Source: Rhopalosiphum padi
Taxonomy: Eukaryota; Arthropoda; Insecta; Hemiptera; Aphididae
Reading direction: 5' to 3'
Assembly: GCF_020882245.1 (NCBI RefSeq)
Contig: NC_083597.1
Coordinates: forward strand, 58,940,152-59,004,151
Length of the DNA: 64,000 bases
Shown here: positions 14,234-28,326 of the stretch, piece after piece
Numbering within the stretch: position 1 is the first letter of the stretch
Layout of the letters: every line of letters begins with the position of its first letter
Translations under genes and position numbers: made by a program
The notes under the pieces: model-generated
The model's database searches: none
Told to the model about the DNA's origin: nothing
The model's input: the letters and a program-made list of their open reading frames with translations, nothing else

Positions 14234-14433
14234 AGCACGAACTGCATCTAGACGTATCCGACCCGGCGAACGCCGACGAGTTACAGCCACCGGTCAAGCT
14301 GCGTACCACCACGTTGGCGCCATCCACGCCGACTCCCGAGCCGATCATTCACGTGGGCACGACAAACGTTACAGTTCAGCTGGGCAGCACGGCGTTGCTT
14401 CACTGCGAGATAGCCAACATATCCGAGAAAATG
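14234..14433 (+). CDS. dpr-like Ig-superfamily gene, exon opening the first Ig domain
   Basis: This exon has 200 bases: two bases completing the split Glu codon, then 66 codons ending on a codon boundary. The acceptor (cttcgcag) is preceded by a long T-rich tract. The donor ATG|gtaagt is close to consensus. The peptide starts EHELHLDVSDPANADELQPP, passes through a Thr/Pro-rich stretch (TTTLAPSTPTPEP), and enters an Ig V-type fold. IIHVGTTNVTVQLGSTALLH forms strands A and B, and the Cys of LLHCEI is the first of the canonical Ig cysteines. N-glycosylation sites are NVT and NIS. It is much richer in GC than its flanks. Dpr proteins are surface receptors that pair with DIP Ig proteins and contribute to synaptic specificity. 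The exon stops between the B and C strands; the next exon supplies the missing core. Confidence 0.9.
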
Positions 14434-17400
14434 GTAAGTCCAAAACGAACGCATATTTATAAAAAAAAAAAAAAAAACAGGGGTGATATTATATAGTGTG
14501 TACTAGTGTATTGTGATTGATTTCAATCGCGTGACTCGATGACTATGGCGTCGTTAGTCGACGTACGTACAGCTGTGACGGAGTCGTTCACTTAGGTCGT
14601 GTTTTTGATTTTCACAAACGAAAATACCGACATTCGCCCCGCAATATTATACGTTCCAGAACTTTAAGATAGAACATATTATATGTATAGAAATAATACG
14701 CACGCGCACAAGTCGTCCGGGTCGGGTCAGCGGTATAAAATGAGATGTAGAGAATGAAAGCGGTAGGAAGTGATGGTGTCACGTGAGTAAGAGAAAAAAA
14801 TATCCCCAAGAGGCAAATTCTTCGACACACACAACCGTATGCAAATAACTGACGAAATATATATTATATATGCCGGTGTTACTGCCTGGTGCCATTTTTT
14901 TTTTTTTTTTTTGATATTGCCTTCTATATGTTTTTGGATCAAAAAATAAAAATAGAATCCCTATTACTTAACCAGACGTTTTATATAATACGTACCCCCA
15001 GAGTACCGTTTTAGATCCAAACTCAAATTTCGGTTTGCTTGGGTTGAAACCACCGCTATATTGCTCTACACCTATTGACAAATTGTAACACTTCATTCCA
15101 AATATGCTATCCGTGAAAATAATATTATTGACGTTTTCATAAGAATAAATATATATATATCCTAAAAATGTAATGGCAATTTAGACGATTGTACACAAGA
15201 TTATTCGATTTTATGGCTTTGAAAAACGTACCTTTTGGGAGTTATTTTACCGTAGGGAATATATACCTATTACAAACAGAAAATTGAGTGTCTCACAAAG
15301 TGCATTGTTCAAAAATTAAAATACATTTTATTTAAATTAAGAAAAACCTACAAGATATCATTGATTATAGGTATTTGAATACCTTAATTTAATAAATTTA
15401 ATTGACTCAAATATAATAAAATCGCTTTTAATTTTGTATTAACCATTATATTATTATCAATGCTGCTCAGCTGTCCCGACTATATTATATTGATAATTGA
15501 TAAATCACACTGAGAATAATGAGTAAACTATCGATTAACTATGTAGATAATACTATAAAACAATTATTTTCATATACATGTTCATTATAAATTTAATTAA
15601 AATTAAAAATTATTAATTTTAGACGAAATTGAATTTTTTCTGTGAAATGTTACTAATTCAACAAATGGAAGTTAAAATAAATTAAGTGTGACTACAACCA
15701 CACATGGCACAGATACCAGAACTGTGTAGACTATCATCACTTACCTCGAAGTAAGCCAATATAACGTTAGGTATTGTTTTAAAACCGAAGACAGTGCCAC
15801 ATAAATACATTATTTCAGCTATTAGTTTAAGTGATTGTATATCAGTTCAAGTGAAAATTTAATACTATTCTATCATACTCATAATTACACAATAATCATC
15901 GAGATATTTTATGTAGAATAATTCAAAGAACATCTGAAAATAACCTGCTTGACAGTATTGTATGTTTTCATTATTTATAATCAAATATAAATACAATCTT
16001 TAAATACCTGCGATACAAACATTATTATTAAGTAATTTTATTATAATATGTTAATTTATGTTTGGATATAATATATTATCAAGAATATATGTAAATCAAG
16101 ATAATGTGGGCCCCATCATATGAGCTATTTTCAGTGAGGCTGAGTCATATGTCGGTACTCGGTATAAAAATAAATAATTATTTGATTGTTTTATAAATAT
16201 TATAATTAAATATTTATGTACATATTATATATACAATATAAACATGCACTTACATAATTAAAACTAGAAAATATGTATTGATATAATATACACAGATTAC
16301 ATAAAATAAATAATAAATAATAAGTTTATATATTTGAAATATTATATCAATAAATAATACGTATAAATAACGAGTGTATATTACGGAAAAAAAAAACAAT
16401 AATATTTCCCAATTATTACAATATATGTATACACATTGATGAACACAATAATGTTACAAATCGTTATTGTACTTGTTGAATGACAATAAAAAATAACAAA
16501 ATATGCAACTAAAACCTAAAAAAATACATAATGTTATCTTTATTTACATTAAACTCTAACGTTATTTAATATAAAAGAAAAAAATTCATATTGAAAATAG
16601 TAAATATTTGAACTACCTATACATTTTTATTTTATTAGTTTTAATTCAATTCTGTATGTAATTCATCGATATAATAAATTATTATATTTACAATACAGAT
16701 GGAAATATTCATAATATAATGTTATATTCGTGACATTATATGTTCAAAAACTAATAGTAAATGAAAAATTATAGAAAGTAAGTTAATAAATTGTATTTAT
16801 GTACAATACGCCAGCATTACACAACTATGAACATAAGAATATTAATACATTTAAATCTGTTTTTCTTATAGATAAACATAACAGTAAAATAAATATGTTT
16901 TTATTAACCTGGTAGGGAAATACAAATTATGATCATCGATTTTTTTGAATTTTAAGTAAAATTTACAATGTCAAATTATAGTAATACAGTTTCAAATAAA
17001 ATTTATTTTATTTTTATCCAAATAATGTGTATTAATTTATTATGTATTTGAATATTTTAAATTACTAAAATACTTTAGTTCATTCAAGTTTAAGTTTATT
17101 GACTTTTAATTTGACATTAAACTTCAAGAATTAAGAACTTTTTTCAAACATAGGCAATAAAAAATATATGTTTCCGAGTTTTTGTGCGCGAAAAATATTA
17201 CACACACAATTGATACTAAACTGTTTTGTGCGTGCATAAAACAATATTTACTTTCTTTAGATATACATGCGAATCCACACTATGCAATTCATCAAAATTA
17301 ACTATAGAAATCTCCTAAATGACGTCCATTTGGAACGATAATATTATTCTCCTATTCAAAAACAACCATAATCATAAATTAAAATACAAAACGACAAAAA

Positions 17401-19724
17401 CAATATGCCAATTTGCTATAAAAAAAAAAAACACCAAGAATCTACACAATTTATAATAGCATAATTAATAAGAAGCATTATAAGCAATTATTTTAAGACA
17501 AGACGTGTTTACGTTGATTTTAGATGAATATAATATATTATATTTTATAAGTAAATTGTATATTTAATTTAAGTCATTACAATGCTGATATAGTAATATG
17601 GGACTAATACATTTTTGTGTTTTAATAAATTTTATTTTCTAATAAACGATATAAAATAAAAAAATTGAACCAAGTTTTAGTTTATTATATACATGATTTT
17701 TAACATTATTAAACGGTCAAATAAGCAGTTTTATTATCTGATCGGGACTAAAACTATTACCTTTTATTATTTCTTGTTTGTTTATAATATATTATTATTA
17801 TACATCAACATGCTTCGTCTTATCTACGTACGCTGTGTATTTGTAGTGAATATAAATTATTAAGTTCAAAATTATAATTCATAAAGTATTTAAAACGTTT
17901 TATAATATGTGAACGCGTATGTCGAGTCTAGAAATTAAATATTAGAATTATTAGTTTTTCGTGTAAAAAAATTTAAAACAAAACCATTTTATCGGGTCTG
18001 CTGAACTATGCATTGTGATAATGAAACGAGACAAGCGACTTGCTATGGTGCTTTGAGATAAGCTGTGATGAAGTATATATTGTGCATTATAGTTTTCTTA
18101 TGCGTGTGAAGTATTGGCACGGATTCTTGGTGTTTAACATTACAGTTTCTAAATAATTTATACGTTATTATTGATTTTTCTTTTTTTCGAACGAATTTGA
18201 ATATCAAAGATACCTCATACCTCGAGTCATGATACATTTGGTATTTTAAAAAATCAGTAGCAATTTATGTTTAAGGGCCCAAAAAACGATTCATAAAATC
18301 ATTAATTCGAATTGTTTTCGTTATCTAAATCAATTAGCGACTCAAGAACAATTTTAAATTTAGCATCATAATGTTTAAACAAATTATTACATTATTTCTA
18401 ATTAAAAAAATAAATTATTAGTAGTATGTAATTTAATCTTTATTCAATTTTTCATAAGTATTTTTATTTATTAAATTCATAAAATATAATTATTTTTTTT
18501 TATATTATATTTAAAAATAACTTAATTCTATTAATTTTCAATAAAAATAGTGAATTATGTTCCTTAATTTAATAAAACAAAGTCCACAGTTCACTTTTTA
18601 AGTCATTCTACAATAAATTTCGGTTTTTTAAAAAAAAAAAAAATGGTCATTGGTGATTTGATCCTATTATTTTTTTAGATTTTTATTTAGTTTATAAAAC
18701 CATTTCCAATGTTATTCCACCAACTTCAAGCCAAAAGATTATAAAATCAATTGTTTATAAAAAACAAAAAATTTATCAATGACTCACCCACTTTTTAGAT
18801 GATTTAAAAAGTTTATATTGTTTACTTATGTGTGTCGGTTTACACTTAAAAATGCATAGTACAATATTTTTTTAATATAATAAAACACTAAGTTTCATAT
18901 TATATATCATAATATATTTAATATTTGTATTTACTTTTGTCATTGTAATATAAAACTGACTTCCATAAGATTTATAAAAATATGTTAGGCATCTCAAATT
19001 TTACCTTTAAGTACGATTTATACTAATTTTAATATATGTTAATACCTTTTAAACTGATAAGTTTGTGTGATAAAAGCTAGGTATATTTAAATCTTTGTTT
19101 AGTCCTTAAATAAAGAACTCGTCCACGTTATTTGAAAAAATGAATGCGTTCATGTATTTTTTATTTGATTATGAATTGTTTACCCACAGTTATTATAAAA
19201 ACCCATAAACATATTATATGACTCAACTCAATAATAAAAACAAAATTTAGTCTAAAGACTAAAGAGCATATAGATTTTATTAAGTATCTGAATTATATTA
19301 TATGACACGTTATTTAAGTTACATTTTTATAAGGATTTTAAAATTATAAAATTAAGGCAAATTCTAGGGCACTATAAGTACACAATCAAAAGACGGGGCC
19401 AGGTCACTTTAGAAAACTCGATTACCATCATAGTTTTTTTAAGAAGAGAAAAAAACATTTCGGTTGAAGACTTCAATATTAAGGTTAAATTAAAAAATAC
19501 AAATATAATTCCTATTATATTCAAATATTGAAACAAAACAGTAAATAGGTAAATGATAAATAATTAATTCATATTTCATTGGTACGTAAATAAAATATAT
19601 AATAGGAAAATATTATTATATAAAATAAAATAATTAATAATATATTTTATACATACATAATATATTTATTAAATGGTAAATAAATTGAGCATCATAAAAA
19701 TCATTCAAATTCATTGAAAATATA

Positions 19725-19853
19725 AACGTCGTTCACGTGCATGTTCTATTTGAAAAAAAAGAGTGACGTTCGTGTTCGCGTACCTATCGTTTACTAACTA
19801 TGAACGTGAACATGTGAACGTGCGTTCATGAACGGCGTTCTTTCCAAACACTG
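19725..19853. mobile_element. hAT-like DNA transposon terminal fragment
   Basis: The segment ends …cggcgttctttccaaacactg. Read from the other side it starts cagtgtttggaaagaacgcc, a typical hAT-type 5' CAGTG end. It is GC-richer than its surroundings and full of alternating GTTCACG and GAACGTG sub-repeats, typical of subterminal repeats of these elements. No matching left terminus or 8-bp target duplication is visible, so only one end seems to remain. The left coordinate is approximate. Confidence 0.5.
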
Positions 19854-20952
19854 ATTTAAACTAATTTGCTAGGTACGCAAATTAAAAACTATTAATTACC
19901 TATTAGCCAAATATTTTTAGAATTATAAGTATTTATTTAAATAAATCAACGACAAAAAAATATGACTGCTATTTATTCTAGAATATAAAAACATATTACT
20001 AAAAACTTATTAATAAGCAAAATACAAAATGTATTAAACATTTTTCCTGGTGAAGTCAAGCTTAACTGCAAACTACAACAAGAAAAATGTTAATATTGTA
20101 TTTTTTTTAGTTCATTTTGAAATAATGATTGTAAAAATGTATCAAAAAAACTAACGACTCGTCAGTAAACTGATTGACGCACTGAAACTAAGATACAACG
20201 ATGGAGCACTATGCGTTCAATAATTTAATTAACAATTAAGTTATTAGTATTTAAAATAATCGGAAAATTCGCACATAAAAGTATAAAAACAAACGTCATG
20301 TCGTCTGTGAATGACAAAGTAATAAGTTAAAGTATTAACTATAATTAACGAATCGAACAACAAAATTTGAACCACATAAGACTCATAAGAGGCGTAATTT
20401 TAATGGACAATGAAGTGTACGAAGATATAACTGATATTATTATGTTGTTTGCTTTCGTGTAAGCTCAGAAAAAAAATGTATACGTCTATGCCTCTGATCA
20501 TAAAAAATAATAATATAGTTTTCAAAGAAACTTCGATAGACATTTTGAAGAATACTTTGAAAAAAATATTTAGTATGAGACCCGAGTGAAAAAAAGAATG
20601 TAAAACATATACTGATCTTTTAGATGGTCGAAAAACAGCGACGACGGGCGGGATAGCTATGCGTAAAGTATTTATCGGAAATATCATCAGCTGTGTACTC
20701 TAAAATAGAAAACCGACAATATTATTTATCTACACGCGTTACGCTAAATGTTAGTATTCGACTTTAATGTGGATACGTTTTGTTCGACCAAAGGAGTACA
20801 CGTGACAGCTAGTAAATTAATATTATCATTATGTATAATTGTTATTTATGCAGTACCGCATGGATACCGTCGCCGTATATCCATTTCGGTTACGCATAAT
20901 ATCATCAACAACGTCGCTCCATTCATTACAGCCGACTGGATCACACATCGTT

Positions 20953-20979
20953 GTTATTATTATTATTATTATTATTAAT
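20953..20979. repeat. TTA trinucleotide microsatellite
   Basis: About nine tandem TTA units. Overlapping openings in this region read it as runs of Tyr or Ile. Confidence 0.85.
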
Positions 20980-23921
20980 ATTTTATTATTCACGTCTTTT
21001 TTTAAATTATTCATACCTCGTGTTTGGTTACCTCGTGTAAACAAGAGTCTTCACGTCACTTTGGTTAGTTATTATTTTTGTACTTGAAAGTTGTGTATGT
21101 GTCATGTGCATTTTTCTTATTATAATATGACGTTTAAGTAGCAATATTTTTTTATTTATTAAATCTTTGGTCCAAATAATTTATATTAACATTGTTGTAT
21201 TCAGTCATTGCGGGTTAACTGTGTTTATATAAGAACTCGATGGCGAAACACTTCAATACAACGGATGAGAAATAAACATAGTTCAAGTTAACTTTAAATG
21301 TGAAAAACGTGTTGGAATATGTTTTTGTTTTCACAATCGAATAAAACAGAATAATATATTGGTATCAATGGTATCCACTCATACATCATATTAACGTCAT
21401 TTTCACTTAACACATTTTATACGTCCATATTATAAATATTTTATTTTTTGCTGTATATTTTTTTTTAAACAACGATTTAATCTTACGTTTTGATATCTAT
21501 TTAACGTATCCTAATATTTTCTTATTATTTACAATTTATATTTTTTGAAGTATTCTAAATTAATAAATATTAATAGTTATGGGTATAATTATTGGAAGTA
21601 AGGTTAAAAAAAAAACTTGAAAAACTATCGTTTTTGTATGTATTAAAAAAAAAAATATTAAGTATTTGTCGATCATAATATACGTAATAAAGCATTACAT
21701 TTGAATAATAGTCTAATATATAGTTACTTATAAAGAATACAATTCAAATAATTTATAAATTGATTATTCATTTTGAATTATTTATCGATATAAAAATGGG
21801 CATCAATACTACTTTAAAATTATACAAACAGTAAAACATTGTGACATAACTTCAATTTGAATTAGATAGTACGGAGTTGAATAAAATTATATTGACTTGT
21901 TCTTAAAATGTTCGTTATTTACACTACTTTTAATGGATCTTTAAAGAACTTTAAAATTTTACACCATCAATAATCATAAATTAAGATAAAATATACAATG
22001 CATTATATTATATATTTATAAATAAATATATACAACCACTTGCCATATAACACATGTGGGTAAAAATATTAAGAAAAATGTATGAACTGACTAAATAATT
22101 TTAAATCACTATGATTTTATTAAATAAACCAATATTAAAAATGTTATAATTAGATGAGTTACAAAAAATATAATATTTATTTAATTGTGTTTTTTTTTTT
22201 TTGGAATATTTATTTCCAGAACCTTCACTCTAACACCTCTATGGATTTTTAGTATTGATCAAGATAAAAAATATCTGTTGACTCTATGGTTTTATTAAGC
22301 GTAAATAATAGTTAGAGATAACTTTGAAAAAAAATCTACTTAAGTAAATTATTTATTATTTTAAATTGTTTTAAAAATAGTTTTGAATACGGATTATATA
22401 ATTTATAATTATTAATTAATATTAATTATTTATAAATAGATAAGTATAATTATATCTTAAAAATATATTTTTTTTTTTTGGTTCAACTTATTACTATATT
22501 TTATATATTTTTTGCTTTTAGAAAACAAAATATATTAAAATATTTTTGGTGTCTAAAAAGTATAAAGTATAGTGAACCCCACCCCCTCTGTATACGTGCC
22601 TAAAAAATTTAACTGACTTTTCATTGAACTAACTATTTATTTTTTTTTTCAACTATTTAGTGAACATGTATTATTGACCATAAATGTATGTTGTATTATT
22701 GTTGAAATATTTCGTTATCACTGAAAACAACTTAAATATTTTTTAACTGAACATTAAGTTTTTCATATCATTATAGTATGTTTACATATATAGTTATGTG
22801 TTAAAATGTGTTCATTCCCGTTAACAGTCTTTAATGTAATAATCCATATGTAAATAAACATGAATATATGTTACAACTCTCATTGACCCTTGGTAACTTT
22901 GAATAATAAAAATAAAAATAAAAATTTTATACCAAATTCGAATTTTGTTATATTCAGTGTTTTAAATTATACAATATGCGAATTTTATTTTTAGTTTATA
23001 TTTATCATATTAATAAATAATTTACACTGAATTTTAATAAAAAATAATAGTAAAATATTATTTTGCGCAATGAGTGTACAAATTTAACGAGAAATTCATA
23101 ATCATTAATATTAAGTTTTAATAAATTAGTAACATATTATAACAGGTACTATAATAACATGTAACTGTGAAATTTTAAAATACTGTGTTTGTAGACGGAT
23201 TTTTTTACTGCAGTATACCTCTTAATGTATAATGGATTTGATACAATTGTGTTCAAAACAGTAAAGTTGAATAGTTTAATTATTTATAGTCATGCTAACG
23301 GATTAACCTAATTACAATATCAAAACTAAGAGATAAACAGATTGTAATGTTTGCTGGTAAATTGAATTGACTGTAAACCAAATTAAATTCTACGATCGCT
23401 GTTTACAAATCTTTCATTAATTGTTCACGTTCTGATGTATATTGTGCCAGATTACCGAAGTAGGTACCTATATAATATACATTCTACGCGTGTCGTTATA
23501 CCTACTACGAAGAGACTAATCGTAGTGTTACGATTTTTTATTTCTTATGTTTTTCATGAAAACATTAGACTTTTTTTTTTATTTAAGTTGAGATACGACA
23601 GGAAGTTTATTTTTAATGGGAAAGTAAATAAATTAATAAGATCTTTGCTCCAAAACGGTTGCCTGGAAAATGTGATGAGATTTAAAACATTCATAACACG
23701 GGATGTTATACCACAATTTCTTTGGGTAGTTATAACGCATTCCTTAACGTAAACAATTAATGAAGTTAAATATTAACTACGTATTATATAGTATGTAATA
23801 ATTTTAGTCTTCTTTAGTATTTAACAACTAGTATTTTTACTCACGAAAATCACAATCATAATAAATAACTATTCCGAGGAATAAATGCATTATTTTTAAA
23901 GTATGTGTTTTTATATTTTAA

Positions 23922-24300
23922 GTTCTAAGCAGAGAAATGAATGTATTGATTTAATAATGGTGTGTATGGTTTTTATTTTTATTGGACTGGAAACACATTT
24001 TTAGGCTGTAAAATTGTGTCAAACTTTAAATTTGAGGATGGTTGTTAGTATAAAATAGATACTCTGAAAATCAGAAAATTACAAAGCTTTTATAAAAAAA
24101 AAAAAAAAAAAAAGGAAAAAATGTATTTTGAGTAAAAACATAGATCTAATATAAAAAAGATTGAAAGTTTATTACGAAATTTCCGTAAGTATTTCATACC
24201 CCAGTTAATAAATGTTGAAAATATATAATCATTAAAAATATCCATACATATTTATAAACATTTGTAATTCAAATTTTAACAAAATTGGATATTTAAATTA
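23922..24300 (+). repeat. Dispersed repeat copy (GATTCTAAGCG family), left terminus
   Basis: gttctaagcagagaaatgaa followed by tgtattgattt is nearly identical to the reversed terminus at 25636-25668 and similar to the left end at 44003. The right limit is not visible; 24300 is a minimum guess. The copy contains the 20-base poly-A at 24094-24113. Confidence 0.55.
24094..24113. repeat. Poly-A run of 20
   Basis: Homopolymer of about 20 A followed by ggaaaaa, inside the partial dispersed-repeat copy that starts at 23922. Confidence 0.85.
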
Positions 24301-24616
24301 AAATTAATGATATAGAATTATGGTTATTCATAAACAAATATACTAGGTATCTATTAATTTTTATTCATTCCATTGATAAATTAGCAAAATAGAATACCAC
24401 GCGGTACCTTAAAATTAGGACTTTCAAACCTTTGAAATCTGATATACACTGTGGGTCAAATACATAACACGAATTAATTAAAACAATCTATTTCAATTAA
24501 ATTACACACAAGGAACACGTCATTCAGAGTTACTTATTTTTAAAATGTATTCACGATATATAATATGTAACTATGCTGCAGCTTTCGAGTGTATCAATTT
24601 ATTAAATTTGAAATAG

Positions 24617-25668
24617 ATGTGTTAAATTTGAATTCAATGATAAATAATTGTAAGCGAAAATCGATTACGAACTGTCAGCTGCAGATATTACTAAGTATAT
24701 TTTATGATTTTTATACATTGCTATAATAATATTAATTTAATTTACAATTAATAATACGATAGGTTAAATTAACTTTTTCCGATAACATCGTATTAGAAAA
24801 TGTCATTCGTCATTCCATGTATAAATTATAAAATATAATATATATGTTAATATAGTTTCAAGTATATTATACGAATAATATTGTTTTCGCTCAGAATTTA
24901 TTTATATACAATTTTAAAAATATTTATTATAATAGAACAAACGATAAACAATTTTAAATTATTACAAGATAATTAAAATCACTATTCTTTATCTATCAAA
25001 AAAAAAAAAAAATAAAATAAAATAAATAATTGTAATTATCGTACAAACTTAAATTTAAAATGTACATAAAAAAAATATTCACGTTTAATATATTATATAG
25101 TATTATTATAGTTTTTCGTAATATGTGGTATGGAATGCTTAGAAGCAGCTTTAAGTTAAATGTCAAATCCCTTGCTATAAATGTAGAATATTTTATGAAT
25201 TTTGAACTATAATATAATAAAAATATTTTTAAGATTGAACTTTAAATTCTTAAAAAACAATATTGTGCTAATATATCTAATTTAAAATATTCATTGATAA
25301 CTTTAAAAATTCAAAATATTTAGAAAATTATATTATGCGTAATAATAAATGCTAACATAAAATATATTCGGTGAACATTTTAAGTACCTATGTACAAGTA
25401 TTTGTTTTTGAGTTTGAGTTAAACCTAACCTCATATGATTTTATCGGATACTGGTTTAACATACATTTTGAAAAATAATGGACATTTTTAAATTTTACTT
25501 GTTAAAAGAACCAACTTTATCAAGTTTAACACCTGAAACCACCTCTAAATTTGAAAATCAAAGCATTTATTTTAACAAACAATTTTATACAAAAAAAACA
25601 ACACACATATACATACACAATACACATATCATTAAAAATCAATACATTCATTTCTCCGCTTAGAATCT
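24617..25668 (-). repeat. Dispersed repeat copy (GATTCTAAGCG family), both termini, reversed
   Basis: Both ends are recognisable in minus orientation. The reverse complement of about 25636-25668 reads gattctaagcggagaaatga followed by atgtattgatt, matching the left end of other copies. Bases 24617-24652 match the outer right end (tgtgttaaatttgaattcaa type). Length is about 1.05 kb. An opening of 61 codons inside it (25478-25663) has no recognisable product. It lies tail-to-tail with the partial copy at 23922. Confidence 0.6.
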
Positions 25669-27508
25669 AAAAATGTTAAATCTGAAGTAATGTTGTTATT
25701 TATTTAAATAAAGCTATTAAGTGTTATTTTAAGTTGTCACTTTTACAACATTTGATTAAATACAATTTATTCTATTATTTAATTTATAATATGTTTTTTT
25801 TTATTTATATTAATTAATTTTAATCTATTCTATATAATAATGTTCTAATATAATGGGCCTTGATCAAATAACGGGTCCATTTTTCGGCACTCGTAATACC
25901 ACAGCAGGTTTTCTGAAGAATTTCTTTAAAACTCATGGGTTAAATTACTCCGTTTTGACTAAAATGTGTTTGTCAGTCTTGAAAGATACACTGAATATTA
26001 TTATGAATTACCACTTTCATTCATGTGGCAAGTATTTTCATGTACATGTATACGTTGACTATAATTTTTTTATTTATACATATTCGTATTTATATATTTT
26101 TTCTTCTCTTTTACGATTATAAATTTAAATTTTATTTAAATTTTTTCAAAATTTATTTTTTGAGCATCCTATTTATTTGATATTTCATTTCGATGTTAAG
26201 CCACGAGCAACCAAACAATTTACGTTTAACCCGTAATGTATACACAGTGTATTTTAGCAACTCATGAAGTGGACAGTTATTCCCTTAAATAAAGTTAGGA
26301 TATGCTGATATTATATTATATGAGATAATATTTTGCAAAAAAATCAAACTTAGTTATTCATTTTTTTTATTATTATTATTAGACATATGATTCGGAAATG
26401 TAGCTATTGGCAGACTATTTTTTTTACACAATATTAATTAATTCTATTTAAAAAATGTACAATGGTTTTCTTACACATATACTAATAATTTATAATACAT
26501 TTTTTATTTTTAAAAATTTTAGAAAGTAGTTATTGTCAAAATTGTGTAATATTATTAATATACTCTATTAACAAAAAATATAATATAATATAAAATAATA
26601 TATTTATATACATATATATCATCAAACTGTTATAGAATTGTATTATTTAATTTATAGTTTTCTCAAGTATGAATACAAGAATTTTAAAATTCAACCATCT
26701 TTTTTACAATAAATTAATTATACAATTTAAGGTAAGAATTTTTTTTTTTAAATAATAAGTTCAAGCGAGTGATTTTAATAATTCAGATATTTTAGAAATA
26801 TTTAGATAAATAAAATTATTATAGTTGCAGTTTTTTTTAATCTACCTGTAAAAATGTTTAAGATAAAATAAATATAAACTTAAAATCCTCCTTCAGAATG
26901 AAGTGGATTTATACACAGTGGTAAACTTGTGATAATTTCGAAAATAAAATTGAAAATAAATTGTTTTAAACAATATGTAATTAATATTAATGATCAGTAG
27001 CTTAATAACTAATAATGTGTATTGTGCATATGATACGCAAAAAGAAGCTCTTTCCAATGAACATTTTTTCTTTATGTTTTGTTTGAAGGTCTTTTGGATG
27101 GAATTTTCTTTATACGGTAGATTTTCAATATTACTAATACCTATTAGGAATAATTTAGCATAAATGAATAGTGCTACTTGCTTTATTGCTCGAGTATGTA
27201 ATAAACTTATAGGTTTGTGGCTCTGTGCTTTGAGTAAATAATATAGTATTTTATCACTTTATGTATAATGTAATCATACGAGTAAGTAATGGGTTGAAGG
27301 ATTCTATTTTTTAGATACTGATCGGAGTAATAAATGTGTTAATTAAATTACGATGTTGGTTATTTGTGACAATTCAATTCAAAAAAAATATATTCAACTT
27401 GAATCTATCACCATTTCGTATATTGTTTTGTTATGTATTATGCACAACTAAATTTATAATTGTTTAATTTATTATCTTAAATTTAATTTAGGATATTTAA
27501 ACCATAAA

Positions 27509-27556
27509 TCTATTTACAGAATTATACGGAACGTCGATATTGACTTTAAGTTATAA
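27509..27556 (+). repeat. Short repeat-family match, copy 3
   Basis: ctatttacagaattatacgg…aacgtcgatattgacttt…aagttataac follows the same pattern as 69-115 and 11411-11461. Confidence 0.4.
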
Positions 27557-28326
27557 CTATGTCTAGCTGTTGGAGGACTACAACAATTTAAGCAATTGGG
27601 GTTTTATTCGCAGTTCGGTAAATCATACGTATTAATTTGTAGACCCGGATTACGGTGTACATACTCAAAATATAAATTGCATGAGGGTATTAATTAAAAA
27701 GGGAAATAAGGGATTTTGTGGAAGTGTAATATCGGGAATTCTTATTCGGCCTATTTTTTTTTTGTAAATAAATCGTCTATTCATCATACCCATTTGAGGC
27801 TATTTTTAAAAACATAATTTATTATTACTTTATAAATTGTTTTTTTATAACTATATTTTTAATACAATATAATATAATACTATGATGTAATGTAAAAGTA
27901 AAAATAAAACGGTGTGTTTTTAATTATTATTTTATGTTAACATATAACAGTTAAGTACCAATTAATATATTGTCACCGATTACATGCACCAATACTTTCG
28001 TCGCATTTCAATCCATAAACTTTTTTTGGTTTTTAAATAATTCAACCATTGACTTGTAATAAAATCTCGTTTAATTTATATATGATAATAAATTCATGAC
28101 TACATCGTGATATTAAACTGCATAGTAAATTGTATTGATTTTACTTTAAATAGTCCAAAATAAGTGCATGCATTGTAAAGTAATTAGAGACGGATTTATG
28201 TACTTAAATACTATAGGTTTTGGTAAACCTGATGATACAGTGTATAATGTTCACAATGTTCTGTGTAATATTATACATTTGCATGAATTTCGAAAAAATC
28301 AATTTTCATAAAAATAATGGTTTCAG

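Larger units (their letters stand above)
14434..28326 (+). other. Intron 2 of the recognised exons (13.9 kb)
   Basis: Begins gtaagt and ends ggtttcag. Contents: a GC-richer shoulder after the exon to about 14850; a poly-T run at about 14896-14912; AT-rich DNA to 19.7 kb; a hAT-like terminal fragment at about 19725-19853; a less AT-rich stretch at about 20580-21090 with a (TTA)n microsatellite at 20953-20979; dispersed-repeat copies at about 23922 and at 24617-25668; a 20-base poly-A at 24094-24113; and a repeat-family match at about 27509-27556. The openings at 20400-20687 (minus), 23435-23752 (plus) and 25853-26122 (plus) have no recognisable domain. I see no exon in this intron. Confidence 0.65.

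Noticed and set aside
14040..14462. Plus-strand opening of 140 codons overlapping the Ig exon
   Set aside because: It is the shadow of the exon in another frame; the frame 14234-14433 carries the Ig motifs and fits the splice phases.
23435..23752. Plus-strand opening of 105 codons
   Set aside because: No recognisable domain; Phe/Leu/Ile/Arg-rich translation is typical of AT-rich intron.
25853..26122. Plus-strand opening of 89 codons
   Set aside because: The first 40 residues look less biased than most, but no family was recognised and the rest is low-complexity.
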